In this document: positions 14,086 to 28,734 of the stretch, piece by piece | Position numbering within the stretch: the stretch's first letter is position 1 | Layout of the letters: the number at the start of each line of letters is the position of its first letter | From: Lingula anatina | Lineage: Eukaryota > Brachiopoda > Lingulata > Lingulida > Lingulidae | DNA length: 50,671 nt | Direction of reading: 5' to 3' | Assembly: GCF_001039355.2 (NCBI RefSeq) | Contig: NW_019775912.1 | Coordinates: forward strand, 1 to 50,671 | The notes under the pieces: model-generated | Database searches by the model: none | The model's input: the letters and a program-made list of their open reading frames with translations, nothing else | Told to the model about the DNA's origin: nothing | Position numbers and translations under genes: made by a program

Positions 14086-17000
14086 CTTATTTGCAATATT
14101 AAGGGGGGAATGTACCCAAATATCGCTAAAAATAATCATTTTGGGTTTTTTTATGTCTTATTATTGGTTAAATGTGTATCTGACGTTTAATGGAATAACC
14201 TTTTTACAGTTTGAACAAAAAATGTTTTTTCTGTTGATTTTGATGCTGCACTCATCGGCACGGGTGGCTTGGTCTGTGTCCCGCCCTCATTGCCAAGGGC
14301 CATTGGCATGGGGAAACTCAGTGGGAAGACCTTAGCAGCATGAGCACAACTCGCCAAACAATAAAACAGGAACGTGTCATACTCCTTTTGTCATAAACAG
14401 CGATAGGCAAAGCATTGATAGTCGCTCTTGATTGTGATCAGCGCTAAGGAGAATCTTTTCTGATACATTGGATTTTCTCAGATTACGCTTTTTTCCTTGA
14501 ATTGGTTGTTGCTATATACATGTACTTCTGATTTTCTTCTTAACATTTGGAGATACGAATAAAAAAAGAGAAACATTCCACTGCTTGCTACCTGTGACAG
14601 CAACCGTCAAACTATCGATCAATCTTCGACAGCAGCTCTATACAGTCGTCAGATTTTATAGATCTATGCAACTTGGATCTAGCATTGAGGCACATGTTTA
14701 TCAAATCTTGACAACTAATGCTAAGCTCTACGATTGACGATGGTGATAATTTCTGTGTTTTGGACTTTTTCTGAGCGACATCAACCTAAACATTTTGTCG
14801 AATACTGACTGGAATCATATACAAGATTGCTTTGAAAAGACTTGAGCCCATATCCTAGCGTAACCTTTCATAGAGTGGTGTAAAATTTCAGTACGTGCAA
14901 AAAAAAACTAAGCAAATAGAGCAAATAATATCACTAGACTCCATTTTTTGCACGAACAATAGTAAGCTGAGATCACGTGAGTGCTGTAGTATTTATAACA
15001 TTTTGATTTTTCAGAATTATTCATCTAAGCAATGAGATATGAGCTGGAAAATAAGCCCTAGCATTTTCAATCTAAATGCTGGTATACCGCGAGGTACAGT
15101 TCTGGATGCATGTATGCACTTTCAAAGCCGACATGTTTTTTTTTCTTCAATAATTATCCTAATTTCTGACAAACACAACTTTACACATTTCCTCTAACAA
15201 GCCCTGCCTGGTCGCTTCTATTTCTTGTTGTTGATGGTCCGAACAGCGTCCTGTGACACGACCGTGTTTTTGAACCATTTTTTTCGCTTGGCGAATGTGG
15301 ACAAGACCACCTGCGATGATGCTTTATTGTGTGCACATCCTAGAGCGCATCCCTAACACTTGCCCCAACATCAATTGACGTGGCCACTGATTGGTTGAGT
15401 AATTAGAGCTTAATTGATTGCCTGTCAATCATTCTGGCAGTGCTAGCGGTAATCCCTTGAAGTTACTAACAGGAGGTGAGATTGATACAAAAATAAGATT
15501 TTCTGACATGCAAATGCATGCAAACAAGCTAATTTCAACCGGCAATTGCGATCGTCAGAATGATAACAGGTAAAGCCGTCAACAATTTAATTTGCTATTT
15601 TGGACAATAATCTCCCAGAAAGGGTTTTTGCTAGTTTTCTTTGCTTTCAAGATTGACGAGATAGCATTATCGGAGCGAGCTGTAACTGTCAACCTGTACA
15701 CTTGAGGGAGACCAAATTCACCAATCTTATTAAGAAAAGTATGCACTACAAGTGCTTTTAAAAAATTTTTGATTGACCCTCTCTTTTCCAATTAATTTTA
15801 TTGACTTTGAAAGTGAAAATTCTTAATATTTTGATGTCTCTAAAGAAAAATCCCTGACTCCCTTTTGTAGTACTTTGTTCAAGTGTTATAGTACCATTAA
15901 AAGCATTTTTATAGCTGTCCAGGTGCCTGAGAAAATCAGGTGTTTAAAAATGGTGTTTTTGTCCCCCAAACCCCAATATTACGTCACACGATGAAGTTGG
16001 AGCTGTGTTTCATGCATAATTAGATTTTTGAAGATACAAATGTGATAGTGAATGTGATAGGAATTAAAAAAGCTAAGACCTTTATTATAATTTATTTAAT
16101 TTAATTTATTTTATTTTAAGAGAAAATCTCTAACCTACATACCCCCCTTAAACAACATTTACCTGCATAATTATCACTGCTTCCTTATTATGCTTTTGCT
16201 TAAAAGTTGTGTGCATTGAGTGTACAGCAAGCTTTAAATTTCATTAGGAGTGTGCTGTTTTAGAGTAAAACCCTTATCATTTGATTATTTAATATGCACC
16301 AATACAAGATACATATACATGCACTGCTATTGACAATTACACAAGTCAAACAAAATACTTCAATACACATTTTGCTTTTATATCCATCAATGAGAAATAA
16401 TCAATGTTTATATAGAATTTTATTATCATATATCAAAGTGGCAATAACACTATGATAAATAATACACTATTTTGAGGTATAAGGATATTTATGTCACAGG
16501 CCAGAGAGAAATCCAGCCAAAGTTTAAATCACCCTAGAGCAAATTGAAATTTGTTCTTATTTGGGAATATGCAGTTTTAGCTTTTCCTTCAAAAACAAAC
16601 TGCCAACAAGAAAATCAATAACATTATGTAAAGCTAGTTATAAATTCTATTGTTCTAACAAACTATGGTGTTTACCTCACTCTAAGTTTGAGAATAAGTT
16701 AAGGGCATTGTAAGTCAAACATCAAAAAGAAAAAAGCCTAATCCACCCTTTCAACTCATTCACTTTAGATGGTGACTGTGCGTTGTCCTTGCTGGGATTA
16801 GCGCTGTTGTCTTAAGAGCGCATTCTCAACGAATTAAGCCAGGCTTTACAAAGCTGGTTACCTAAAAATGGCGGACGTACATGAAAGAAAAACCGCCTAA
16901 TCTTTTAATAGTCTCTCCGCCTCTCACACGCCTCCCCACACGTCGTCCCTGCGGGTTACAGTAATTAAATCTTGGCTCCGAACATTAATATTTCCGTGTA

Positions 17001-20000
17001 TATCTCTGGTGATATTATCTCCATAGATAGCCGATTCATTGCTGCTCTACGGGCCAATTCATTCCTTTTCCGTCTCTGTTTTGAAAGATAATAGAACAGA
17101 AGAGCTTTTTTTCTTCGATCGCCTCCAGCCGCCATGCTTTCTTCACCTCAAGTTTAATTGATGAGCATGTGCACTTAATATTTCACAGGTAGCTTCTGCA
17201 TGGCGAAAGGAGCCGAGATATAATGACTGTACCCCCGCAGGGACGAGGCGTGGGNNNNNNNNNNNNNNNNNNNNNNNNNNNNNNNNNNNNNNNNNNNNNN
17301 NNNNNNNNNNNNNNNNNNNNNNNNNNNNNNNNNNNNNNNNNNNNNNNNNNNNNNNNNNNNNNNNNNNNNNNNNNNNNNNNNNNNNNNNNNNNNNNNNNNN
17401 NNNNNNNNNNNNNNNNNNNNNNNNNNNNNNNNNNNNNNNNNNNNNNNNNNNNNNNNNNNNNNNNNNNNNNNNNNNNNNNNNGCCTTCCGCCTCTCACACG
17501 CCTCCCCACACGTCGTCCCTGCGGGTTACAGTAATTAAATCTTGGCTCCGAACATTAATATTTCCGTGTATATCTCTGGTGATATTATCTCCATAGATAG
17601 CCGATTCATTGCTGCTCTACGGGCCAATTCATTCCTTTTCCGTCTCTGTTTTGAAAGATAATAGAACAGAAGAGCTTTTTTTCTTCGATCGCCTCCAGCC
17701 GCCATGCTTTCTTCACCTCAAGTTTAATTGATGAGCATGTGCACTTAATATTTCACAGGTAGCTTCTGCATGGCGAAAGGAGCCGAGATATAATGACTGT
17801 ACCCCCGCAGGGACGAGGCGTGGGGAGGCGTATGAGAGCTGAAGAGACCACGCTCGGCTGTCACCTTGATTGGATAGTAAACGATTGTCGTAAAATCGCT
17901 AAATGATATTAAAACCGGGTTGATAAACTTGAAAACTACCTAGAACAACCTTAGACTGCCACATTAATCCAATACAATACAGTAATTAAATCTCGGCTCC
18001 GAACATTAATATTTCCGTGTATATCTCTGGTGATATTATCTCCGTAGATAGTCGATTCATTGCTGCTCTACGGGCCAAATTATTCCTTTTTCGTCTCTGT
18101 TTTCAAAGATAATAGAACAGAAGAGCTTTTTTCCTTCGATCGCCTTCAGCCGTCATGCTTTCTTCACCACGAGTTTAACTGATGAGCATGCGCACTTAAT
18201 ATTTCTCAGGTAGCTTCCGCATGGCGAACGGAGCCGAGATTTAATTACTGTACCCCGCAGGGACGACGTGTGGGGAGGCGGAGGGACTATTAAAAGATTA
18301 GGCGGTTTTTCTTTCATGTACGTCCGCCATTTTTAGGTCACTGGCTTTGTAAAGCCTGGCTTAATTCGTTGAGAATGCGCTCTTAGTCTTCATAAACACA
18401 AATGTTTACAAGAAGACATGGGGTGGCCTTATAAATACAGAGCTGACTACCCATCCAGAAATTGTCGATTTAATCTGGAAATTTGAAAGTTTGAGCAATC
18501 AATATGGAAAATATATTTTTTTAGTCCGGAAATCTTTAAAGAAAAAATTTGTTGGCCTATATTGATTTTGGCAAAGTCTGCTGAAAGAATCCAAAGCCCA
18601 GGCCGAAGATTACATCAAGCTTAACTGCACATATACAAACAGTTTTGTGTATTTTCTGAGTCTATGTACACATGCGCAGAACGTTTTGTGCATTTTTGCA
18701 ACAATGACTACCTCCAAGTAAGCAAGTGCTTTGAATGCAGACAATAATAAACCAAATAAGCGTTCTGATTACAGGTGCAATTTTAGTATACTGTATGCTA
18801 TGATGGAAAATCCTCTTGCTTGTGGTTAAGTCCTGTAATTCTGTTTTCAAAATCCTGAAGTGAAGATTTATAAATACAAATGGAACCCCCTAAAATATGG
18901 ACGAAATAAATGTTGTTTTTTAGCAAAATGTAATGGATTTACATTTTATATGCATTCACCTTAAACATTCGCTATATATACTTTCAAATGAAAACCAAAA
19001 AGCAAATAAATTCCACTCATCCAGATTGTAAACACTGGCATGCTTTGTCAGTTTCACCTATTCAATTCAAAAAGTGTCCTTTTGCACATAAACAGATGCT
19101 TAATTGATTCTTGTAGTTGTCTATGGTTGAATATGGTATGTGGTTGTAGAGCAATAAAGAATGGAAGAAACCATTAAAATTAGTTTACATTTTTTCTTAT
19201 ATAGCATCACCTGCAGAGGTTCTTTCTCATCTGCACACAAGCAACAATGGCACACACAATCTATGCTAGAGAGGAAATATCTAAATTGATGAAGATTGGC
19301 ACCATGTCAGTCATGGCCATGTCAGTTTTAAGGACACACTACAGATACAACCATTGCACAGTTATCTGGAAAGCCACTGACTGGTCTCTTTTATCATCAT
19401 TGCACGTTTCAACTTACTTCGTGTGTACAAGTGCAGGGACAAGTTATTTATGTCCATTCTTCTTAATTAAAAAAACAACAACAATCCTCTGTTCTTGACT
19501 GCACATTGTTAGCACCAGTGCCACTTACAGCTTACAAGTTTGTGATTGAAGTCAAATAGTTATGTCCCTATCTTATATGAATGGATCCATAGAAACTGTG
19601 CTAACTTGACTCCCAGATCGATTCTTTGGAGCTTCCTCAGATTCAGAAGCTGTAAAAACATAGATATATATTTTTATTAAAGTGACAGTTATGCCATAAG
19701 ACTAGCATATAGATTTAGAATGTGAAATTAATAGCCTTAGGCAAGCTTTTAGGTCATTTTAAACTATACAAAAATCATATATTTCTTCAGATAATGAATA
19801 ATCTAACCTATCTTGTTAATGTCTGAGCCACACTGAGATCTTTCTGCAAGCTTGTTAGTATAAAATTAATGAAACACTTGATCTGTATAAAAATTTTAAA
19901 GATTAATTTCAATTTTGGGTAGTTCAGTCCTATCTAAACAGTAAGGTGGTTGTATTAAGGACCTACAGGTAGTGTACATTTGATTTTTGAAAGTAAATCA

Positions 20001-21136
20001 GTATGAATGGGAAAATAGAATCTAAATATTGAGAAACAAATTGAAAGTTACTGTTCAGTGATTTTATGGTCTTGTTTAGATAGTTACAACAATGGTAACA
20101 GTATCACAAATATAAGATGCCATTCAATGAAAAGATGCAGAGATCAGTCAAAAATGATCAAAACGTGACATGAATAAGGTACTGTAAGGTAATTGCTAAT
20201 TTATTTGGAAAGGTCCTTTTTTGTGTATCTTTTCCATTGTAACCTTAATGAAATAGATTAATTATAACATGGAATCTTAATCATCAACAGTTGCCCACCA
20301 TTTTTTTCCTTCCTGAAATGGCCTTTGTGAATGCATTCCCATGCTAGGATGACCAGCACAATAAACAGCCATAAAGCCCAACCAGCAATTAAGATGGTTA
20401 AGGTAGCACCTGTCTCCATCAGGGACTTGGCAACATCTGCAGACTTTCCTGACCAGTGCTGAAATTGAAATTCCATAATTATGATACAGTGTAGCCTTAT
20501 CGTGACCTTCAGGATTAAGGCTAAATGTGAGGGTTAAAGTGAGCATTTAAAGTCTAATTATGTAATCGAGCCATACTGTCACACAGTAGCCATCAGCAGC
20601 ACTGAACACCACTGTATGGTGTGAGAACAATGAAAACATCCCTTAGCAGAATGTCAGACTGGTTGCAATATTGCTGCAAACTTTTCATTTTGCTAAGGAG
20701 TGTGTCATAAGCATATAACAAAGAATATAACAAACATTAGCATATAACAAGATAACTATATTAGAAAGGTCTGATATATGTGAACATTCACACAGAAATT
20801 TTACCTTTTTCTTGCCTGGCTCATCTGTAGGATCAAACTTTTGCTGGTGTTGCCGGATATATTTAGAAAAGCACTTGGTTCTACTTCTGGGTACATTCCT
20901 TATGTAAAAGCCCAGCATAGCCTCTTGTGGGATCATCTTCACATACTGAAGATTCCCTCCGTGTAATTCGTGTAAAGCTGTGTGAAATTCTAGCATTATA
21001 CCAGTGATGTTTGCGTTGTCATGTAGTTTCTTCATAAGACAAACAACATTGTCACACACTACATGAATTGAGAAAGGGAAGAATAATTAAATTATTGTTA
21101 CGTTTAGAATTGAAGGCATACGACATAAATTACATC

Positions 21137-21182
<46 letters not shown>

Positions 21183-24100
21183 ACAAGATCAAAAGATGCA
21201 AACTGTAATAGCGGCCTATTATATGGACATTTTCAGCTTCAGGAAAACTTTTGAATCCCTGATCCTTTGATGCGCAGTTCAGTGCACCAAACTGCAACAC
21301 ACTGAAGTATATCAATGTCTGTGTCTGGAGCCACATTCATAATAGATGCTAACTGGTTCGCAGATCAAGTATGGCCTTCCCCACTTGAAAGTGATGCCGC
21401 ATAATTTGCTATTGGACTCCCTGCCTACCAGATGCACCAGGCCTGCAGGGGCCTAACAATAAATAACTAAATCTCTGCTACATGTACAAGGTTTTTATTG
21501 CTATTTCCCTGCAGGGCTGGTGTGTGGGGTAGGCAGGGAGACCATAAGGGGATTAGCAACATTGCTTTCAAGTGAGGTCTTACACATCTGTTCTAAATAT
21601 TGCCTCACATTCTTCAACTTCATTTAACACACCTTTCCAAACTTCATTAATGTACATTTCTTAGCTGATCAGCTCATGTTGTGTCACAGTGCCATACAAC
21701 GAGTAGAACTGTCGCTTCATTTTTGCAGTAATCAATTTGCAGTAATCATTTCTAGTGTACAGATCAAGTGTTTCATTAATAAAACTATAAAACTTTCAAT
21801 AACTATGTAGTACCTGCATGCATTAATAAGTGCACAGGATATTTTCTCATAAAGGTTGACTGTACATTTGTCATTTTGGCTTGTTTTTTGTGAAGGGGGA
21901 TGAATGGCTATGTTTTGGTGGAAAATTATGCGAAGATCTATCAAGTCAGAACAAAAAATGTGGATTAATAAGAGGGACATGTATTGTTGTTAAGAAGTCT
22001 GTGTGTGTATGCATTGCCAGCCATGTTATGCCTAAACCTACCTGTCACGGAGGCCCCAAGTCCCTCTGCTAACATGGCTGCTTCTGTTCCATCCAATACA
22101 CCAACCTGAAATAGGCCAACAAATATTTAACTTTCAACAAAAATGCAAAAAGTGTAAATCATCAAAGCTTTATGATTCAACAGTATGTGTATAGTCTGTC
22201 AGAGTAAAAAATAAAAATCCACTGTATTGCCATCTTAAGATTTTTCAGGTCAATATGACTGTATAATTTTGTAAATATATATATATTTTTTAATTGAGAA
22301 TTGAATATATCTCAAAATGTGCTGAAAAACAGTAATGTCTTACCATTGCCCCTTTTAAATCAATAGGGACATTGTTGGCAAGCTGGTCAGCTGACAGTGA
22401 TGTAGTTAATGTAGCAGTAAAACATGTGACAAGAACAATGCCAGTCATGATCCAGATGGTACCAAAGAATTTAGCTAAGAGGGATTTAGGGACAACATCT
22501 CCATAGCTGCAAAATAAATATAAAACGAGCAACCTGCAGGATATAAAATGCATTTTTTTTACTTTGTTCCCCTTTAATGTAAAATAAAATGTTTTGAATT
22601 TTGATAATTGAGCCTCTTGATTGATTTAACTGTCATGTGTAAATCTCACTATCTTGCCAAGCTGTGACATACATGTACATGTACTTCAAGTGTCGGAATG
22701 TTTTGAACGTGTGGCCAGCTGTACAGCATTCTTGCTTTTACTCACCCTACTGTTGTCATGGTAACAAAGGCCCACCATATGCCTTCCACATATCCACTGC
22801 TGAATTTTTTGGGGAATTGTTCTGGATTCTTTAGCCTGTCCTTATATAATATATAAAAATAGAGGTAAATATTTATATGTGTCATAAGTGGTTTGTGTTG
22901 AGGGGTGTAACTAAGTTCAATCTAGTGGATTCAATATCACAATAAAGGGTATAGGAGGAGATAAGCTTGTGCTGGAAGTGTGTATGTCAAATGAAGTCGA
23001 ATGGGGAAAGACTTGAAGCCTGGTCATTTTTAGCTGGAAGTACACAAGAGTGGAGCCTTGAATGTGAAGTTGAAGCAGATTTTTTGGCACCATGGTAAGA
23101 TAATATTTTTCTTTTGGCACTTTGAGCTCAGAATACTTGTAGAAATATGGGATATATGATACGAAAATATGTAACGAAGCTTGAAGGTGCAAAATTGTGC
23201 TATTTTCAGTTATTTTGTTTTCTAATAACTTGCTGCATCGACCGATAGCACAACAAAAAAACATCATGAGAAAAAAATCCTGCGAGGCTGTAAATGCTGT
23301 CACATGTAATTTTTGCATGTATGCGAAGTGACATACCCGTATCTAATTATTGTTTGGTGTTTTATGGTAAGATCCCAACTAATAGTTAAATTGTACCAAA
23401 CCATGATATATTTTTTTCAATATTGTGACAAATCTTTAGATAGTTAAAGATGCATACAAAGTCAATTTTTGTCACAAAAACCAAACAAATGCCAGCATAT
23501 AGTTTCAAGTAGTATAACTAAGAGAATTACCAAAAGGCATTGTTTAATTTTACCCGAAAATGATGTTTGAACGGATTTTTCTGCTGGCTCTCTAAGCTGA
23601 ATGTCAATGGGGCAGGAAAGTAGGTCACAAAAGTAGGTTAAATTTACAACCAAAAATTTAAAGAAAGGAGCAGTCTAAAGGTCTTTTATGGCTGATCGAG
23701 TGATCTATTCAGTTTATCCCTTGGCTTTTCGAATTTATTTGAGTCATATAAGAATCTAGTAGAAGTGGTTTACATGTGTTACTGGGAATTCACACTCCAC
23801 CGATGCTCCGTTCGTATGTACCTTTAAAGGACAATGGCCATGCCGTCAGAATGGCCTGAACGGAACATATTCTTCAGAAAACATGCCCAACTAATGATAT
23901 CTTTATCCAAATACACTGATTAAAAGGTCATTTTGTAAATTTTTGGCTTTAAAAGACGTCCTATTTGCTTGGCCTGGGAGTTAATGAGCTACGTGGTCAC
24001 ATGGTCCGATGATGACAATCGTGCTACCGGGGGAAGAGAGCGTGCTTAGCTGTCAAACTGAGTTGCATTGTCTACCTGTAACATGACTTTTCTGGCTTCT

Positions 24101-27100
24101 GATAAAAGCTCATACTCATTCAAATCTCTTACCCGAGGGGTCTAAATCCTTGTGAAGCTGTGTAAAACCATTTCCCGTCTATTCAATTCTTTAACAAGCA
24201 TTTAATTATGGTTATCCCAAGTTGTATAAAACACTGCATTTGAATGACTTAGGGTACTGTTGATTATTGCATGTGATGTCCATGTTATTTATGAAATTCA
24301 ATTTATTTAATTAAACCACTGACACCCGTCTTGCATACTTTTATTTAACTGAGGTAAACAATGCCTGTTACCTGTACAAGTCATATCTTAATCATCCATC
24401 TAACTGGAACTTCCTTTACCTCTTAATTAGAGGGTTAAATGGCATTCAATTCTCCTGTAGCCTTTGTCTTGCGAGTATCGAACGCACTCACGCTGGCGAT
24501 ATTTATCTCAGGTAAAAATCTACCTGTGCGTTAGTTTCAAAGAGCAGCTCCCGCAGACCTGGGGGTACTAGATAAAATCTGAACACCAGGTTTATCGAGG
24601 AGCTAGAGAAACAAAGGAAGAGTTTTTCCTGCACAGCTTCATAGGAATTTTAACATGGACTTGATCCAGCTTAAACCTCCAAACTAACAGGGTGACATGG
24701 GCAATTTTCACAAACAAATAATAAAACTATATTTCAGTTAGCCTCCTTTTAAATAAATATACGGTTCTGGGTAAATTAGAATATTTATTAAATCGCGAGA
24801 ATATTTTTGACTTAAATGATGATTTTATTATTAATGGAAATTAAGCTGCTACTAGTATATGAGGTATATTTGCTGTGACTACGCTGTCCTTCATGTTTTG
24901 CGTTAGTCTACATTTTGCTGTACGTGCTTGTTATTTTTCAAAATCTGTACGTACAATTTTTGCAGGTCTGGTTACGCCCCTGTTATGTGATGAAAGTCTA
25001 AATTTGGCAATTAGTTCCTTAGCTTATTTAAATAGAATTGCAGTGTAAAATTTTCAACAAGATATTGGCGCAATAGCTCTTTACTCTTTGTGGATATTTC
25101 CCCCGTCAAAGTTTGTCTAAAATTATCTTTCAATCTTTACTCTTTCAAGGACAGTAAAATGTTATCTGACATATTTTCGTGAAAACTTAATGACAAGCCA
25201 AGTGTCTCCAGTTCATTCCGTACTCAATTTTACCCAAGCAAATTTATTTCTTGAGTAGATCTTTATAGCACGGTGTTATAATACAATTTTTCGAAGAGCT
25301 GATTTAAATCAATATTAAAAAAATTGTAGCTTCATACTTAAATGAATTGGGTATCTCCTGCTTTTCATAATATACTAAGTTATTAGTAGTGCTCTTTTTT
25401 ACACCCAACATTCTTTTAAAAAATCCATTTGTGGCTTTCTTATATCCCTTACCAGGTTAAATCTCCATGCATAATTTAAACGTATGTAAAACTGCACATT
25501 TAGTAAACACATAAAATTAATGATTTCTTCCATGCTACTTGTAGCAAACAATGCTCCTTTACCTTGATCTGCTACATGTTTTTGAGTTTGACAATTCTTA
25601 CAAATTTGCAAAAAGTTTTGCGTACAGACGCAGAATTTGCGTTTCAAGTTATAAAATGATAAATCTTTTAAATTATTTAATATTTCAGATGAAATAACCT
25701 TCAGAAACAAATCCTCAAAGCATAAACAAATTAGGATTATGAACCTTTTTATTACAGCAGTTCCCATTTTTTCTTTAAAATACCGCTCGTTTTCTTCCAT
25801 GGAAGTAATGCCTGGGCATACGCATGCTTCAAGATACCCTGAGAGCAATTTCTTCTATTAATGTTCGCGACCGTGTTTGAACTTAATTGTTTAAATATTG
25901 ATATTTAACGTCATTTACAAATACCAATAAAATAACCTCATGAAATAAATGAGATATATTGAAAAATATGAAAGCCCACCAAGACGAGTTTGATACCTGT
26001 TATTACCTGGCTTGGGAATTGCAGTGGTGCATAATTAACAGGTTTTATTGTTAACGAGCTCTTGGTCAACTGCAATGCATTTAAAATGCATCAGCAATTA
26101 GTAAGCTTGCCAGCTGATGACAGTTAATCTAAAAGACTATCAGCTTTTGATATGATCTAAAACACCTGAGGTGACCAAGATCTCGAGCATCGCAACTATT
26201 GTCACCGAAGTTAGTAAGTCACGGAAGACAGTCACAGACAAAGAAAGAATTGTCAAGGAGTGCTGCAATTTTGGTGAATCCCACGGCAACACACTGAGGC
26301 ATAACGAAAATTGCTCAACTCCATTCAACACAACTTTCCTAAACTATTCTGTCTGTATGCACCATGCAGCTCAGTTAAGTCTCATAGACCTTTATCCTCA
26401 TTGTCATCGCAGTACCACGTGACCCAGATCTGTTGCTTCATTTATGCATATTGAGGTGAGGTTTACTAAAACGCTTTTTTTCTACTAATAGATTGTTTTT
26501 ATAATTCTTAAATGGCGGGGATCGATTAAAACATACCTCTAGCGTATAGATTGAGTGCTGAATCTTTAAAATTCAAGAAATGGATTTTTATGTGTCTATT
26601 GTCCTTTAAATATCAAGCTACCATATGAAAATCTGCTTCAACTTTGCACTCCACTAGTGTGTACTTCCAGTTAAAATGGCCAGGCAGCTTCACGTCTTAC
26701 ACCATTTGACATCCAATGATGCACATTTTCGGCACAATCTTATGTCCTCCTGTAACCCTTTATTAAAATTAGAATATATCTTAAGGATCAGATTGATCCA
26801 ACTCTGCAATCAGATTAATAAATTTAACATTCCTCCTCTAGATTACTTGTTTAATCACCAGCTTTTTTTGCATTCTACTCACCACCTGGAGAAGGCATGT
26901 CAATGTCAATCTGTTAATCTTATTGCATTTAGCAATAGTCTCAGTGGATAGATCGTTGCATGAAAGTTTCATTGGGAATGAGCCCTTACACATCGATACT
27001 TAATTCATAATAATAGAAACAGTTTTTTATATTTATCTGCCAACTTTTGAAGTAAAACACTAGCAAACCACATGGTTAGTTTTATTAAAATGATAATGTA

Positions 27101-27438
27101 CATATGTATTGCAAGATCTGCAATGCTTCCCCCCCCCCCCCACACCCACACAAAAACTAACACACATGCTTAATCCCTTCAACAATTTCACCACTCACTG
27201 CAATCCAAATAATGATCCCAGCAAAGCAAGCGGCCAGAAGGATAATGAGGGCTAATGGCCAGGCCTGGAATATTGCAGCACCTATGGGATTTATGTCTTC
27301 ATCTTGTCTTCCTAAGTAGATGAAACCTAAAAAAAAGACAAGTCATTTAAGTATGCTAGTTGTAATGAATAAAAAAATGAAAACATTTCCTGTTTTTTTT
27401 TAAAGAAAAAAGAGTCTTACTTGCTATTTAGAATTTCT

Positions 27439-27476
<38 letters not shown>

Positions 27477-28666
27477 TTGAGGGGTGGGGGTAACCAATTA
27501 TTGTTTTTGCAGATCTAATTATTGATTTTATTGGTGGATTTGCATGGAGAGAGAGCTAAAGGACAGAAAAAATCCTTAATTTTTAATGACAGGATGACTT
27601 TTCAAACAGGTTAATATACAGGGCCCGGTTGCACCAACAGGGCGTAAATTTACTTGGCTACGACTGTCGTAAACCGCAACGCCTGGCATCCGTGCGCCAG
27701 GTTTACTCTCCCTGCTTACGCCCGTTGCACCAAGACAAAAACTGATTGTCTTAACTATGCCTGAGTAATGCTCCATTGCGTCACTGGCCAACAATAAGTG
27801 GATGGTATAATTGGGCAAATGAGGAGTTCTCAGCTGCAGTCATAATGGAATGATGACATAAATAAACACAAAAGGAATATTTCAGTAACGGAGAAACTCA
27901 TAAGCTACATTATTCCATTTTGATTTAGAAATAAGAACATTAAAATATGTTAACATTGCTGTGGCCTTGGATATATAGCAATAAAATGGTAAATATATTC
28001 CGAATCAAAGTATTATTATAGTATGCTACTATAGTATGCTGTTGTAAATGAGAAAAAACGCGATGGAGGCAGTATGTATTCCTATTAATATATTTGAACA
28101 CCTTCACATTTGTTTCTGAAACGTTTTAGCCTGAAAATAATGCAAACATTGCACCTTTAATGCCAACATTGCTTTTTTTTCAAAATTTTACAATGGTGTC
28201 GACAATTTTATGACCTTGTTTCTATGGTTACACTGTGAGGTATCATTTAATTCAATCGAGCTTACATCATGTAGATAAAGACTGCATTCACAACGAGTTG
28301 AGCCAGGCTTTACAAATCCTGGGGACTAAATATGGTGGACGTTCATGAAAGAAAACCTCCTAATCTTTTAATAGTCTCTCCGCCTCTCACACTCCTCTCC
28401 ATGCGTCGTCCCTGCGGGGGTACAGTCATTAAATTTCGGCTCCATTGGGACGACACATGGGGAGGCGTGTGAGAGGCGGAGAGACTATTAAAAGATTAGG
28501 TGTTTTTTCTTCCATGTACGTCCACCATATTTAGTCCCCAGGATTTGTAAAGCCTGGCTCAACTCTTGTGAATGCGATCTAAGAAATACAATAGACCTAA
28601 TACATTTTATGTGAGCTTTAAAATGTTGATATCCTAAGCTTTCGTCTCTATGTTTATATATAGTAA

Positions 28667-28734
<68 letters not shown>

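Larger units (their letters stand above)
16816..18382. mobile_element. Composite Harbinger-like MITE spanning an assembly gap
   Basis: Starts GAGCGCATTCTCAACG after TAA and ends with the reverse complement before TTA (18383-18385). It contains three cores of the same family (near 16966, 17535 and 18000). 17824-17980 is a segment shared, reversed, with 205-345. The middle holds 227 N. Confidence 0.8.

Noticed and set aside
13882-14190. 102-codon ORF with Ile-Tyr repeats
   Set aside because: TA microsatellite read as protein.
17183-17534. Two overlapping ORFs across the N run
   Set aside because: They consist mostly of unknown bases.
22917-23318. 133-codon minus-strand ORF in receptor intron 2
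   Set aside because: Low-complexity-like and repeat-like, no recognisable motif, no splice fit to the receptor.
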